The translations under genes were made by a program, and so were the position numbers. Source: an uncultured Porphyromonadaceae bacterium (GTDB taxonomy: Bacteria; Bacteroidota; Bacteroidia; Bacteroidales; Muribaculaceae). Taken from it: a DNA stretch of 25,337 nt. The notes below the pieces were generated by a model. The model saw only the letters and a list, made by a program, of their open reading frames with translations. It ran no database searches and was not told the origin of the DNA. The stretch spans positions 1 to 25,337 of the forward strand of contig CABRZA010000013.1 of NCBI GenBank assembly GCA_902475285.1, in the 5' to 3' direction. Positions 14,069 to 22,185 of the stretch are shown here, piece by piece (the first letter of the stretch is position 1; every line of letters starts with the position of its first letter).

Positions 14069-15283
14069 ATGACTTTCAAAGTATCAGTTATCGCATTGGT
14101 CGCCGTCTGGGCTCCCGCCGCAGCTTCTGCGGCGGAGCTGACCGACATAGCCCGTACGCTCAAAAACACAGCCTGCTATGCCGACAGCGCCCGATATGAA
14201 GTCCTCCTCCAGGCCATGGAGCAACCTGTGGTCTATACCGTCGGCCTCACCTCCTCTGCACCCGCCGACAGCCTTTCCCCCTGCCGCTACATCATAGAGT
14301 GGCAGCTCCCCGCGCCGTCGCGACTCTCCCAAGGATTCAGCGCATACTTCAACGGCGACCACTACCGCTTCCGCGACCGTCGCCTCCAAGAATACCATGT
14401 CGCCGACAATCCCGTGCCATTCGCCCCCGCCGGACGGAAGGAACGCGGCGTGCAGCAACAGGCACAGTTCGCCGACCTCCTTCCGCAGTATATCGGCACC
14501 GCCTTCGAGCGCATGTGCGCCGACAGCACTTATATCTACACCGTCAGCCCCGATACCGTCGTCGACGGCCGACGCGCCGTTGTGGTCGAGGGCGAGCGCC
14601 GTGCCAACGGCGTCACCGCCGCCGAGTTCACCTATATCCTCGACCCCGAGAGCTACCTGCCGCGCCGCATACTCCTCGAAAACAATCCCGGCGGTCTTGG
14701 AGAACAAAGCATAGCCGTAACCTACGGCTCATCGCCCCTCACCAAAACGTGCTCCGTGAACTACGACACCCTCCTCGCGCGCCATCCCGACGCCTTCGAG
14801 CTCTACCGCGAAAGCACATTCTCTCTCGAAAAACTCCCCGGGCAACCCATGCCGCGCATAGCCGCCCCCACAACCACCGGCGAGCGATACCTCCATGAGC
14901 GCGGCACAGCCTTCGCCGCTCCCACCGTCGTGGCATTCGTCGATGCCGATGCGGGAGTCACACCCGCCGTCGTGGCCGACGTGCGCCAGGCTGTGGCAAT
15001 GCTGCCTTTCCAAGTCGACGTCGTATGGGCTTTCCGCAATCACCGCGCCGACGATATCGAAACCGTCGTGGAGCGTGCCGTCCCCGGCGAATTCATCCTA
15101 ATGGCCGCACGCGGCGCCGCACGCAACTGCGGCGTAGGCGCCACAATGCCCGTCCTCATCTTCGCCGCCACCGACGGAACTGTCAGCGACATCGAAATAG
15201 GCTACAACAAAGACCTCGCCTCGAATGTTATACAGAAAGCAACGGCAGCAAAACATGCCCGTGCCCACAAATCCAATGATTGA
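14069..15283 (+). CDS. Secreted protein with thioredoxin-like C-terminal domain lacking CxxC
   Basis: A 404-residue protein with a signal peptide (about 1-22, ALVAVWAPAAASA). The N-terminal part (about 23-250) is beta-rich and resembles the LolA-like or outer-membrane lipoprotein-sorting fold that precedes TlpA domains in Bacteroidota. The C-terminal part (about 275-395) looks like a TlpA/thioredoxin fold: PTVVAFVDADAG (285-296) stands where VLVNFWASWCxxC would be, and the cis-proline motif TMPVLIF (P361) with the next strand is kept. The redox cysteines are absent, so a non-redox, binding or chaperone role is likely. The next gene is tpx, 20 bases after, suggesting a shared transcript. Confidence 0.72.
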   Translation: MTFKVSVIALVAVWAPAAASAAELTDIARTLKNTACYADSARYEVLLQAMEQPVVYTVGLTSSAPADSLSPCRYIIEWQLPAPSRLSQGFSAYFNGDHYRFRDRRLQEYHVADNPVPFAPAGRKERGVQQQAQFADLLPQYIGTAFERMCADSTYIYTVSPDTVVDGRRAVVVEGERRANGVTAAEFTYILDPESYLPRRILLENNPGGLGEQSIAVTYGSSPLTKTCSVNYDTLLARHPDAFELYRESTFSLEKLPGQPMPRIAAPTTTGERYLHERGTAFAAPTVVAFVDADAGVTPAVVADVRQAVAMLPFQVDVVWAFRNHRADDIETVVERAVPGEFILMAARGAARNCGVGATMPVLIFAATDGTVSDIEIGYNKDLASNVIQKATAAKHARAHKSND

Positions 15284-15303
15284 AACAAAACCCTGATACT
15301 GAT

Positions 15304-15804
15304 ATGGAAACCATCTTCTTCAAAGGCACTCCCTGCCACACCTACGGCAGCATTCCCGCCGTAGGCTCCGACGCTCCCTGCTTCAACCTCACAGGCACCG
15401 ACCTCAGCGACATCCGCTGCACCAACTTCGAAGGAAAAAGAGTGGTGCTCAACGTCTTCCCCAGCCTCGACACTCCCGTGTGCGCCATGAGCGTGCGCCA
15501 CTTCAACAAAGAAGCCGCCGCACTCGCCGACACCGCCGTAGTCTGCGTGTCGATGGACCTCCCCTTCGCCATGGCCCGCTTCTGCACCGCCGAAGGCATC
15601 GAAAACGCAACCCTCGCCTCCGCCTTCCGCTCGCCAATGTTCGCCCAGCAGTACGGACTCCAGATGGTCGACGGCCCACTCGCCGGCCTCCTCGCACGCG
15701 CAGTGATTATCATCGACCGCGACGGCAAAGTAATCTTCTCCGACCTCGTCGAAGAAATCACCAACGAACCCGACTACAAAGCCGCCCTCTCCGTCCTCAA
15801 ATAA
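15304..15804 (+). CDS. tpx: Thiol peroxidase Tpx
   Basis: A 166-residue atypical 2-Cys peroxiredoxin that reduces hydrogen peroxide and organic hydroperoxides using thioredoxin. The peroxidatic cysteine is C60 (DTPVCAMSV) and the resolving cysteine C94 (PFAMARFC). The Tpx hallmarks VVLNVFPSLDT and ARAVIIIDRDGKV are present. Three extra cysteines (C11, C26, C39) are unusual. The ATG at 15304 is preferred over a TTG at 15280 that overlaps the previous stop. It is followed by a strong terminator. Confidence 0.95.
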   Translation: METIFFKGTPCHTYGSIPAVGSDAPCFNLTGTDLSDIRCTNFEGKRVVLNVFPSLDTPVCAMSVRHFNKEAAALADTAVVCVSMDLPFAMARFCTAEGIENATLASAFRSPMFAQQYGLQMVDGPLAGLLARAVIIIDRDGKVIFSDLVEEITNEPDYKAALSVLK

Positions 15805-15821
15805 TCATTCTCAGCAATAAA

Positions 15822-15856
15822 GAAGCCGTGACAGACCCACATTCTGCCACGGCTTC
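15822..15856. terminator. Bidirectional terminator between tpx and the GLUG lipoprotein
   Basis: GAAGCCGTG-a-CAGA ... TCTG-c-CACGGCTTC, 13 base pairs with a 7-base loop. It sits 17 bases after tpx and 36 bases past the convergent gene's stop, and probably serves both. Confidence 0.75.
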
Positions 15857-15892
15857 ATCGTTACTTAAGAAGGTATTACTCTACCACTACCT

Positions 15893-18163
15893 TCACTCCG
15901 TTGCAGAAAGTGTGGTGCTGTTGTTCTCTTCGGTCACGGCAGAGGGGTCGTTGATGTAGATGAAGAGGGCTTTCATACTGCCGGTACTCATCTGCTCGAG
16001 GGGGGTGGTGCTGATGTTGCCTATGATCTTGACCGAGAACGGAAGGTCGGGAAGCTTGCTGCCTGTGTCGCTCTGCTGGTTGGCGATGCCCGACACGAAG
16101 CCCGAGCAATTCGATGCCAAGGCGGGGGCGGTGTTCACACAGTTGCGCACCTCGCCGTAGCCGTATATCATGCCCGCGATGCCGGCCACACCCGTGCCTC
16201 CGCTTACTACTGCACTGTTGGTGCAGCCGTCCACTGTGATTACGGATTTGGTATACACATTTGCGGCGCCGCTGTACCGAATCCAGCCCACCACACCGCC
16301 GGCTCCGTAAGCGCCCGTGGTGCAGGTCACGGCACCGGTGTTGTGGCAGTCGTAGATGATGCCGGTGTTCTGCTGCTCGCCGATTACGCCGCCTACCGAC
16401 GTACCCGCGCCTGTCACGGCGCCGCTGTTGCGGCAGCCGCTGATGTCGCCGCAGTTGAAGCCTACGATACCGCCTGCTGCCACAGTCCCGGCAGTGATGT
16501 TGCCGCTGTTGGTGCAGTTCTTGATTTCCATGCCGTTGTTGCCGTAGTAGGCCGCGCCTACGATACCGCCGACATTGTATGACGTAGTTTCGACATCAGC
16601 TGCGTTCGAACAATTCTCAACCGTGCCCTTGCTCAGTATGCGGCCTACGATACCGCCTGTCCCCTGGACACCTTTTACGGTGCCCGAAGTTACGTGCACG
16701 TTCTCAACCTTGGCGCCTTCCGACAAGAGTCCCACGAGGCCTGTCTGCTTGGCGGCGGTGCTCGATATGTGCACGTCTTTGAATGTGATGTTGCGCAACG
16801 CGGCATTTTCGCCTTTGAGGCTTGCTATGAAGCCCGAAGCTGTACTGCCCGCAGCGGTGCTGGCTATGGTGAAGTTGCTGATGGTGGCGCCCCTGCCGTC
16901 GAGAACGCCTCCAAAATATGCCCCGACGGCGTTGCCGTCCGAGCGCTCGGCTCCTTGCGCTATCATGGGTATCTCGTGACCCCCGAAGTCAAGGTCGCCG
17001 GCGAGGGTCACGGTATAACCCTCGAAGGTTTTGGCTGGCTGGCTTTCGGTGCCGTTCACCATCTGAGCCAGACCGATGAAGTCGGAGGGGGCGTTGACGG
17101 CAACTGTCTTATTGTTATCGTCAACCGTCGGCATGGTTACCGTAGTGCCGTCCCACGCCACTAATACGGGGAAGTTGTGCCCGGGTTCGTCGTTGAAACC
17201 CGGCTTCACCTCGATTATGAAATTGTGGGAGGCCGTGAGGAGCGAGCCGAACACGTTGGTGCGGTAGTTGCGCTGAACGGGCATGTTGGGTACTTCGACA
17301 GTCGCTGTCTGATTGTCGACGAAAGTAAAGGTCAGCTCGGCGTTGAAGAGCTCGCGTTTGGAGCTTTGAACGTCGACATTCTCCGGATCGGTTCCTTCAA
17401 GTTCTGAGCCCGTGAGGAGATAATCCATCGTGAGGTAGTCGTAGCTGCCGTCGGCCGGGAAGTCCTCGCTTGTAATAATATGGCCGGTCGCGTCGGCCTC
17501 GGCAGTCATGATGAGCGTCACGGGATCGCTGGCTATGCCGGTGTAGAGATTGAGTGTTTTGTAGGCGCCCTCAACCATCAGGCTCGTCGATTTGATGACG
17601 GTCTTGGCGGCTGCTGCAGCAGCGATGTCGTCGGTGCCGAAGTTCAGCTGGGAGAAGGGGCGGCGAAGCTCGACAGGCTGTGTCATGGCACCCTTCACCT
17701 CCACGCCCTTAACGGCCTGGAAGAATGCGTCGCGGCTGTCGTCGTTGCCCTCGGCGGTGTAGTTGTCGCCGTCGGGGGTATAGTTGACGGTCACGCTCTT
17801 TTCGGCAGCATTGAAGGTGTAGTGGCTCTTGCCTTCGGTGGCGGCCCAGAAGATGAAGTCGTAGGTCTTGCCTTTCACAAGGTTGAGCTTGAGCTGATAT
17901 TCGATGGGGCCACCCGTGGCCTGGACGGCGCCTTCGTCGGTCGAGGCGAAGACAAGCTCGCCGGTCGTAGCGTCATACACGCCGTAGTCAAGTTTCTTGG
18001 CCTGGCTTCCGTCGGCATAGCCGCGGCCTTGCATCGATGCCGGAAGCTCAACGGCAAACGTCACGGTGCCGTCGTCACCAGCCGGAGCGGGGATTTCGTC
18101 GTTGGAACAACCCACCAAGACGAACATCGCGGCTGCCGCAGGAACAAAAAGATGTTTTTTCAT
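15893..18163 (-). CDS. Surface lipoprotein with DUF6562 and GLUG repeats
   Basis: A 756-residue lipoprotein. Lipobox VLVGC with C19 followed by SNDE, an acidic export signal for surface display. Residues about 30-330 match the DUF6562 fimbrillin-like layout: TVTFAVELP, KLDYGVYDATTGELVF, YDFIFWA, RDAFFQAVKGVEVKGAM, LRRPFSQLNFGTDD. After about residue 350, repeats of the GLUG type (GGIVG, NCTNSGNITAG, GGVIG, CHNTGAVTC) run to about 695, a right-handed beta-helix. Such proteins are thought to be surface adhesins or glycan binders. It is monocistronic, with a promoter upstream. It sits next to a secreted glycosidase, but there is no SusC/SusD pair, so a link is only suggested. The C-terminal 60 residues are less regular. 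Confidence 0.85.
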   Translation of the reverse strand: MKKHLFVPAAAAMFVLVGCSNDEIPAPAGDDGTVTFAVELPASMQGRGYADGSQAKKLDYGVYDATTGELVFASTDEGAVQATGGPIEYQLKLNLVKGKTYDFIFWAATEGKSHYTFNAAEKSVTVNYTPDGDNYTAEGNDDSRDAFFQAVKGVEVKGAMTQPVELRRPFSQLNFGTDDIAAAAAAKTVIKSTSLMVEGAYKTLNLYTGIASDPVTLIMTAEADATGHIITSEDFPADGSYDYLTMDYLLTGSELEGTDPENVDVQSSKRELFNAELTFTFVDNQTATVEVPNMPVQRNYRTNVFGSLLTASHNFIIEVKPGFNDEPGHNFPVLVAWDGTTVTMPTVDDNNKTVAVNAPSDFIGLAQMVNGTESQPAKTFEGYTVTLAGDLDFGGHEIPMIAQGAERSDGNAVGAYFGGVLDGRGATISNFTIASTAAGSTASGFIASLKGENAALRNITFKDVHISSTAAKQTGLVGLLSEGAKVENVHVTSGTVKGVQGTGGIVGRILSKGTVENCSNAADVETTSYNVGGIVGAAYYGNNGMEIKNCTNSGNITAGTVAAGGIVGFNCGDISGCRNSGAVTGAGTSVGGVIGEQQNTGIIYDCHNTGAVTCTTGAYGAGGVVGWIRYSGAANVYTKSVITVDGCTNSAVVSGGTGVAGIAGMIYGYGEVRNCVNTAPALASNCSGFVSGIANQQSDTGSKLPDLPFSVKIIGNISTTPLEQMSTGSMKALFIYINDPSAVTEENNSTTLSATE

Positions 18164-18207
18164 AGATAATATTCGGCTGAGTTTAATAATTAAGTCTTTT
18201 CAAGGCA

Positions 18208-18239
18208 CAAATATACTACCGACCAACCCCTCTTACAAG
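18208..18239 (-). promoter_or_regulatory. Promoter of the DUF6562-GLUG lipoprotein
   Basis: On the minus strand, TATATTTG (18215-18208) matches TAnnTTTG; CTTG (18239-18236) is 20 bases upstream with three of four matches to TTTG. The -7 box lies 44 bases before the ATG at 18163. Confidence 0.7.
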
Positions 18240-18337
18240 TACTTACAAAGTTTTAACAAAACTTTAACATTCACTCCATTCAGGACGGCGTCCTTCGAAT
18301 GAGACGGATGCTGAACATCGTTTTGAACAAAAACACA

Positions 18338-18368
18338 CCGCGCCGTGCCCCAGGAGGGCATGGCGCGG
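18338..18368 (-). terminator. Terminator after the glycosidase gene
   Basis: Thirteen-base-pair stem, CCGCGCCGTGCCC (18338-18350) with GGGCATGGCGCGG (18356-18368), one G-U, loop of 5. On the minus strand it is followed by TGTGTTTTTG, a good U-tract. Confidence 0.85.
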
Positions 18369-18387
18369 CGGCCTTAACTAAAAACAA

Positions 18388-20637
18388 TTATTGCTTCTCC
18401 ACCACCACGCAGTCCACAAGGGCATGGTTGGTGTCGATATTCATGTTGGTGTTCTCGGGGCGGTAGTCGATGGTCACGGTATGCGCGCCCGCAGTGAGCT
18501 CCACAAGCAGGGGGTTGGTGTAGCCCCAGTCGTACCAGTTGCCCTCGCCTCGGTGAGGCATCACCACAACGCCCGCACGCTTGCCGTCGACCGATATGGT
18601 GCGGATGGCGCACTTGTTCTCGGTGTTCACCGGCCCGTTGCCGTTGGCGTATCGCAGACTTATGGAATAGCGGCCGGGCTCGGGAGCGATGATGTCGACA
18701 GTAACCGGTGCTGTCGTGCGGTCGAGCTCAACGAAACCGTCGCCCTCGTAGCCGTTCACCTCCGTGGCAGGCTGATAGCTTATCTCGGCCGACTTCATGG
18801 CCTTGCCTTCGCCGGGTATCTGCATGTGCTGGCTGCGGCGGTTGCTGCGCGGCTCGGAGGCAAAGCTCTCTATGCCTTCGGCGCTGACGCCTATCACCTG
18901 ATAGTCGCCTTCGACGCCGCCGAGGTCGTAGCTCACATTGCGTGTGGTGGCCACGGGCTTGCCGTCGCGAAGAACGGTATAAGAGGCTATGTATTCAAGC
19001 GGATTCCATTGCAGCTTGCCGTCGGCAATCCATGTCTGGGGCGTCCAGGGTGCCTTGGCGTTGGGTCGGCGGTTCACTTTCAGGGGAGCCGGAGTATTGT
19101 CGGCCATGGTAATCACAATCTTGTTGTGCCCCTTGATGTCGGCAGGAAGGAAGGGTGCATGCTCCTTGCCGTTGAGGGTGAACGACTTAATTTCGTTGCC
19201 GTAACCCTTCACGGTGATGTCGAGCGTGGCCTTGCGGTACTTGAAACCCTCCAGGCTACGTTCGGCACCGAGAGCCTTGGGCACGAAGGGATGGAAGGCG
19301 AGGCCGTCCTTCTTAAAGTCGATGCCGAAGAGTATCTTGTGGGTCAGCGCTATGTTGCCGGCCAGGCACCACAGCATGTTGGAGCTGTTGAGCTCGGTGG
19401 CAATGTCGCCGTTGTCGAGCACGAAGTTCTCCTTGTTGGTGGCGAAGAGAGCCGCCGGACGGAACACCGCGCCTATGGCCTCGAGTGTGCCGCCCTCGTT
19501 GCCGGCCTTCGCATTAGCGAGAGCCCAGTAGGCTCCTACCCATGGCCAGAGGGCGTTGTTGTGGTAGGGAGGCATATCGGCAATCTGCGGATAGAAGATG
19601 GCCGCGCCGAAGGGTGTGGTCGGATTGTTCTCTGTGATGGCGGCGGCGCGGTCGGCGGGGGCCATGTCGTAGAGTATCATCAGCGATTCGCCGAGAGTTT
19701 CGGCACGCGGATTGAGGATGGGGTAGTTGCGCCCGTAGCGGTACATGGCGTAGTAGCCCTTGTCGGCCATCCAAAGATTGTCGTTGATGGCGCGCACTAT
19801 ATCGTCGGCCTTGGCGGCAGCCTCCTCGGCCTCCTTCTTGTGGCCCAGTTCGGCGGCGATTTCGCTGAGCGTGCGCCAGGCCTGCGCATGCACGGCACTG
19901 GTGCTCAATGCCTCGCTCTGGTATATGTCGGCCGTCTGCATCCATTTGGGATGGCTCTGCTCGCGCCAGTCAATGAACGATGTCTCGCCCTTCACAAGTC
20001 CGTTGTCGGACATTACGGTAAGAGCGTCGTCGGCAAGCGATTTCTTGATTATCGGGTAGATGTATTCGAGCCACTTGCGGTCGCCGGTCACCTTGTAGTA
20101 TTCGTAGGCGGCAAGAGCCCATATCTCGCGGTCGGAGCTCACGGGCCATGCACCGCCCGAGCCCGTATCCTGCACGATTACGCCGTTGGCGTTGACCTTG
20201 CGCATCAGCGACGCACGCGTGGCCTCGGGCTGCATGTAGGCCATCGACAGAAGTATCGAGTAGCTCACGTCGCGCGTCCACACGCCGGCCCACTCGCGGC
20301 CCGTACGCAGCGTGGTGTCGGGCTCTACGGCATTCACCATCTCGTCGAGGCCCATATTATAGATGGCGGTGTGGAGTGTGTTGGGCGTGATGAGACGCGG
20401 ATAGGAGCTTATGTCGTTTTTGAGTTTCCACTGCTTGTCGATGGGGAAGCCGTAGCCCGGCTGGGCCGAATAAGTGGAAACTATCTCCTCGGCCGACGGA
20501 GCGTAGGCCTTGTAGGGGCCCTGGGTTATGGTGTCGCCGTGCCAGCGGTAGGCCTGCGTGGCAACTATGTCGGCATCGGCCGCCAGGGCGCCGAAAGGCA
20601 CTAAGAGCGCAAGTGTGAGGACGTGTAACTTTTTCAT
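18388..20637 (-). CDS. Secreted (alpha/alpha)6-barrel glycosidase with CBM-like domain
   Basis: A 749-residue protein. Signal peptide about 1-20 (LTLALLVPFGALAA). The catalytic part (about 60-470) has the six-hairpin look of glycogen-debranching/MGH1-like/GH63-like enzymes: GREWAGVWTRDVSYSILL (113-130), WPVSSDREIWALAAYEYY, WLEYIYPIIKKSL, YHNNALWPWVGAYWALA. A beta-sandwich region (about 470-620) and a CBM6/35-like galactose-binding domain (about 625-745, PGRYSISLRYANGNGPV, VELTAGAHTVTIDYR) follow. It probably cleaves an oligo- or polysaccharide in the periplasm or outside; substrate and catalytic acids are not certain. It is a single gene with its own promoter box and terminator, next to the GLUG lipoprotein but without SusCD. 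Confidence 0.82.
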   Translation of the reverse strand: MKKLHVLTLALLVPFGALAADADIVATQAYRWHGDTITQGPYKAYAPSAEEIVSTYSAQPGYGFPIDKQWKLKNDISSYPRLITPNTLHTAIYNMGLDEMVNAVEPDTTLRTGREWAGVWTRDVSYSILLSMAYMQPEATRASLMRKVNANGVIVQDTGSGGAWPVSSDREIWALAAYEYYKVTGDRKWLEYIYPIIKKSLADDALTVMSDNGLVKGETSFIDWREQSHPKWMQTADIYQSEALSTSAVHAQAWRTLSEIAAELGHKKEAEEAAAKADDIVRAINDNLWMADKGYYAMYRYGRNYPILNPRAETLGESLMILYDMAPADRAAAITENNPTTPFGAAIFYPQIADMPPYHNNALWPWVGAYWALANAKAGNEGGTLEAIGAVFRPAALFATNKENFVLDNGDIATELNSSNMLWCLAGNIALTHKILFGIDFKKDGLAFHPFVPKALGAERSLEGFKYRKATLDITVKGYGNEIKSFTLNGKEHAPFLPADIKGHNKIVITMADNTPAPLKVNRRPNAKAPWTPQTWIADGKLQWNPLEYIASYTVLRDGKPVATTRNVSYDLGGVEGDYQVIGVSAEGIESFASEPRSNRRSQHMQIPGEGKAMKSAEISYQPATEVNGYEGDGFVELDRTTAPVTVDIIAPEPGRYSISLRYANGNGPVNTENKCAIRTISVDGKRAGVVVMPHRGEGNWYDWGYTNPLLVELTAGAHTVTIDYRPENTNMNIDTNHALVDCVVVEKQ

Positions 20638-20669
20638 TGTATTACGATAGGGTTATGGTTTCGGTAGTG

Positions 20670-20677
20670 CAAAGATA
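20670..20677 (-). promoter_or_regulatory. Promoter -7 box of the glycosidase gene
   Basis: TATCTTTG on the minus strand matches TAnnTTTG, 32 bases before the ATG at 20637. No clear -33 TTTG. Confidence 0.6.
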
Positions 20678-20709
20678 AGCATAGCTTTCGGGATAAGCAC
20701 CACCCCATG

Positions 20710-20745
20710 AAAAAAATATAGTGTTGTTTTTAGAAATTCAACAAC
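20710..20745 (-). terminator. Weak hairpin plus T-tract after tilS
   Basis: On the minus strand GTTGTT (20745-20740) pairs with AACAAC (20728-20723), 11-base loop, followed by ACTATA and seven Ts. The stem is short and AT-rich, so termination is uncertain. Confidence 0.35.
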
Positions 20746-20832
20746 CCAATACATTTATTACCAAGGAGTTGACAACATCGCCCACAGGATAATATTAAGT
20801 AAAAATATAGTGCTGATTAACCCTTGCGAGGT

Positions 20833-22185
20833 CTATTGTTGAAAGCGCAGTATGTAATATGCCTTCGTGCCGGGAGCCACTGCATGCTGCGCGCTCTGCC
20901 GCAGGCCGGGCAACCAGTATATTTCGCCGTTGCGCGTCAGCACCCACTGGCTGCGCTTTTCGGCCGCACTCAACTTGGCCTGAGTGAAGATATCGCTCAG
21001 CAACTTGCTCTTCACCGACCCGAAAGGCACCATGCGGTCGCCGCGGCGCGGATGCCTCAGCTCCCACACAGCGTCGCCGCCGAAGGCCTCGGCGTCGAAA
21101 TAGGCCGTCGAGGGGTCGCGAACCGGGGCGAAGGTCTCCACACGACGCAGGTCGACGGTGATGCTCACAGGCCTAAATACGGGCCGCGGAAGCTCCACAC
21201 GCCACACGTCGGCAGCCGGACGCAGCGACGCTGCATCGACAATGTCGGCCTCGCCGCGGCTCACCTCCACAACCGTCTGACGCGACGGCGAATAGAAGCT
21301 CTTGCCCGACGCTCCGCGGGCGGCGAGAATATCGCATGCCGCCTCATAGCCGAAGCCGTAGGGTTTGAGGTGCTCGAACAGCAGTGTGGCGCCGTCGGCA
21401 TCGCCGGCGAGGGCGGCGAGATGCAGGCGGCTGCCGTCGAAATAGGCCTCGCCGAGATGTCGCAACGCGCGCGCGTACACAGCCTCCGCACGCTCCAGGT
21501 TGGCGATGGTGCGCAGCACGGCGTCGCCCCCGCCGGGGAAGAGACGCTCTATGGTGGGCATCAAGGTATTGCGCACGCGGTTGCGGAGATGACGGTCGGA
21601 GGCGTTGCTGCTGTCGTCCACATAACCGAGGCCCCGCGCGCCAACAAAGGCCTCAATCTCCTCGCGCGAAACATCCAATAGCGGACGCACCACCGCGTCG
21701 CGCCGCGGACGCATGGCGGTCAGCCCCGCCAATCCCGTGCCTCGAAAGAGGTTGAGCATGAAAGTCTCCACCCGGTCTTCGCGATGGTGCCCCACGGCTA
21801 TGGCCTGCGCGCAGTCGCGGTCGAGAAGCTCGTCGAACCACGCATACCGCAACTCACGGCAGGCCATCTCCACCGACTCGCCCGTAGCATCGCAACGTGC
21901 CGCCACATCGAAGTGTTTCACATACATCTCCGTGTCGAGAGCCTCGCACACCGAGGCGGCATGCCTCATGTCACGCATCGACTCCTCGCCGCGCAAGTGG
22001 AAGTTGCAGTGCGCCGCCCGGCAGTCGTAGCCCAGGTCGACGAGCACGGCAAGCAGCGCCACAGAGTCGGCGCCCCCGCTGAGAGCGACCACCACGGGTG
22101 CGTCGCGCCGAAGCAATCTGTGAGCGGCGATAAAATCGGCAGTCTTTTGCCGAAAATCCCTGATAATATTTTGCACTTCTGTCAT
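20833..22185 (-). CDS. tilS: tRNA(Ile)-lysidine synthetase
   Basis: A 450-residue N-type PP-loop ATPase that attaches lysine to C34 of the CAU-anticodon isoleucine tRNA so it reads AUA; essential in nearly all bacteria. The PP-loop is SGGADS (36-41). The motif GHHREDRVETFMLNLFRG (about 132-149) corresponds to the conserved HHxDDQxET, with R where Q is usual. The C-terminal TilS_C domain (about 370-450) contains GDRMVPFGSVKSKLLSD. The length is typical. Its ATG overlaps the stop of the upstream membrane protein as ATGA, so it is the third gene of an operon. No match of its own promoter was sought inside the coding sequence. Confidence 0.95.
   Translation of the reverse strand: MTEVQNIIRDFRQKTADFIAAHRLLRRDAPVVVALSGGADSVALLAVLVDLGYDCRAAHCNFHLRGEESMRDMRHAASVCEALDTEMYVKHFDVAARCDATGESVEMACRELRYAWFDELLDRDCAQAIAVGHHREDRVETFMLNLFRGTGLAGLTAMRPRRDAVVRPLLDVSREEIEAFVGARGLGYVDDSSNASDRHLRNRVRNTLMPTIERLFPGGGDAVLRTIANLERAEAVYARALRHLGEAYFDGSRLHLAALAGDADGATLLFEHLKPYGFGYEAACDILAARGASGKSFYSPSRQTVVEVSRGEADIVDAASLRPAADVWRVELPRPVFRPVSITVDLRRVETFAPVRDPSTAYFDAEAFGGDAVWELRHPRRGDRMVPFGSVKSKLLSDIFTQAKLSAAEKRSQWVLTRNGEIYWLPGLRQSAQHAVAPGTKAYYILRFQQ

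Noticed and set aside
15280..15303. TTG start for tpx overlapping the previous stop
   Set aside because: The extra eight residues do not resemble Tpx N-termini; the ATG at 15304 gives the normal length.
18391..20604. A 737-codon open frame opposite the glycosidase gene
   Set aside because: Antisense shadow of a high-GC gene; composition is unlike a real protein and no promoter or domain supports it.
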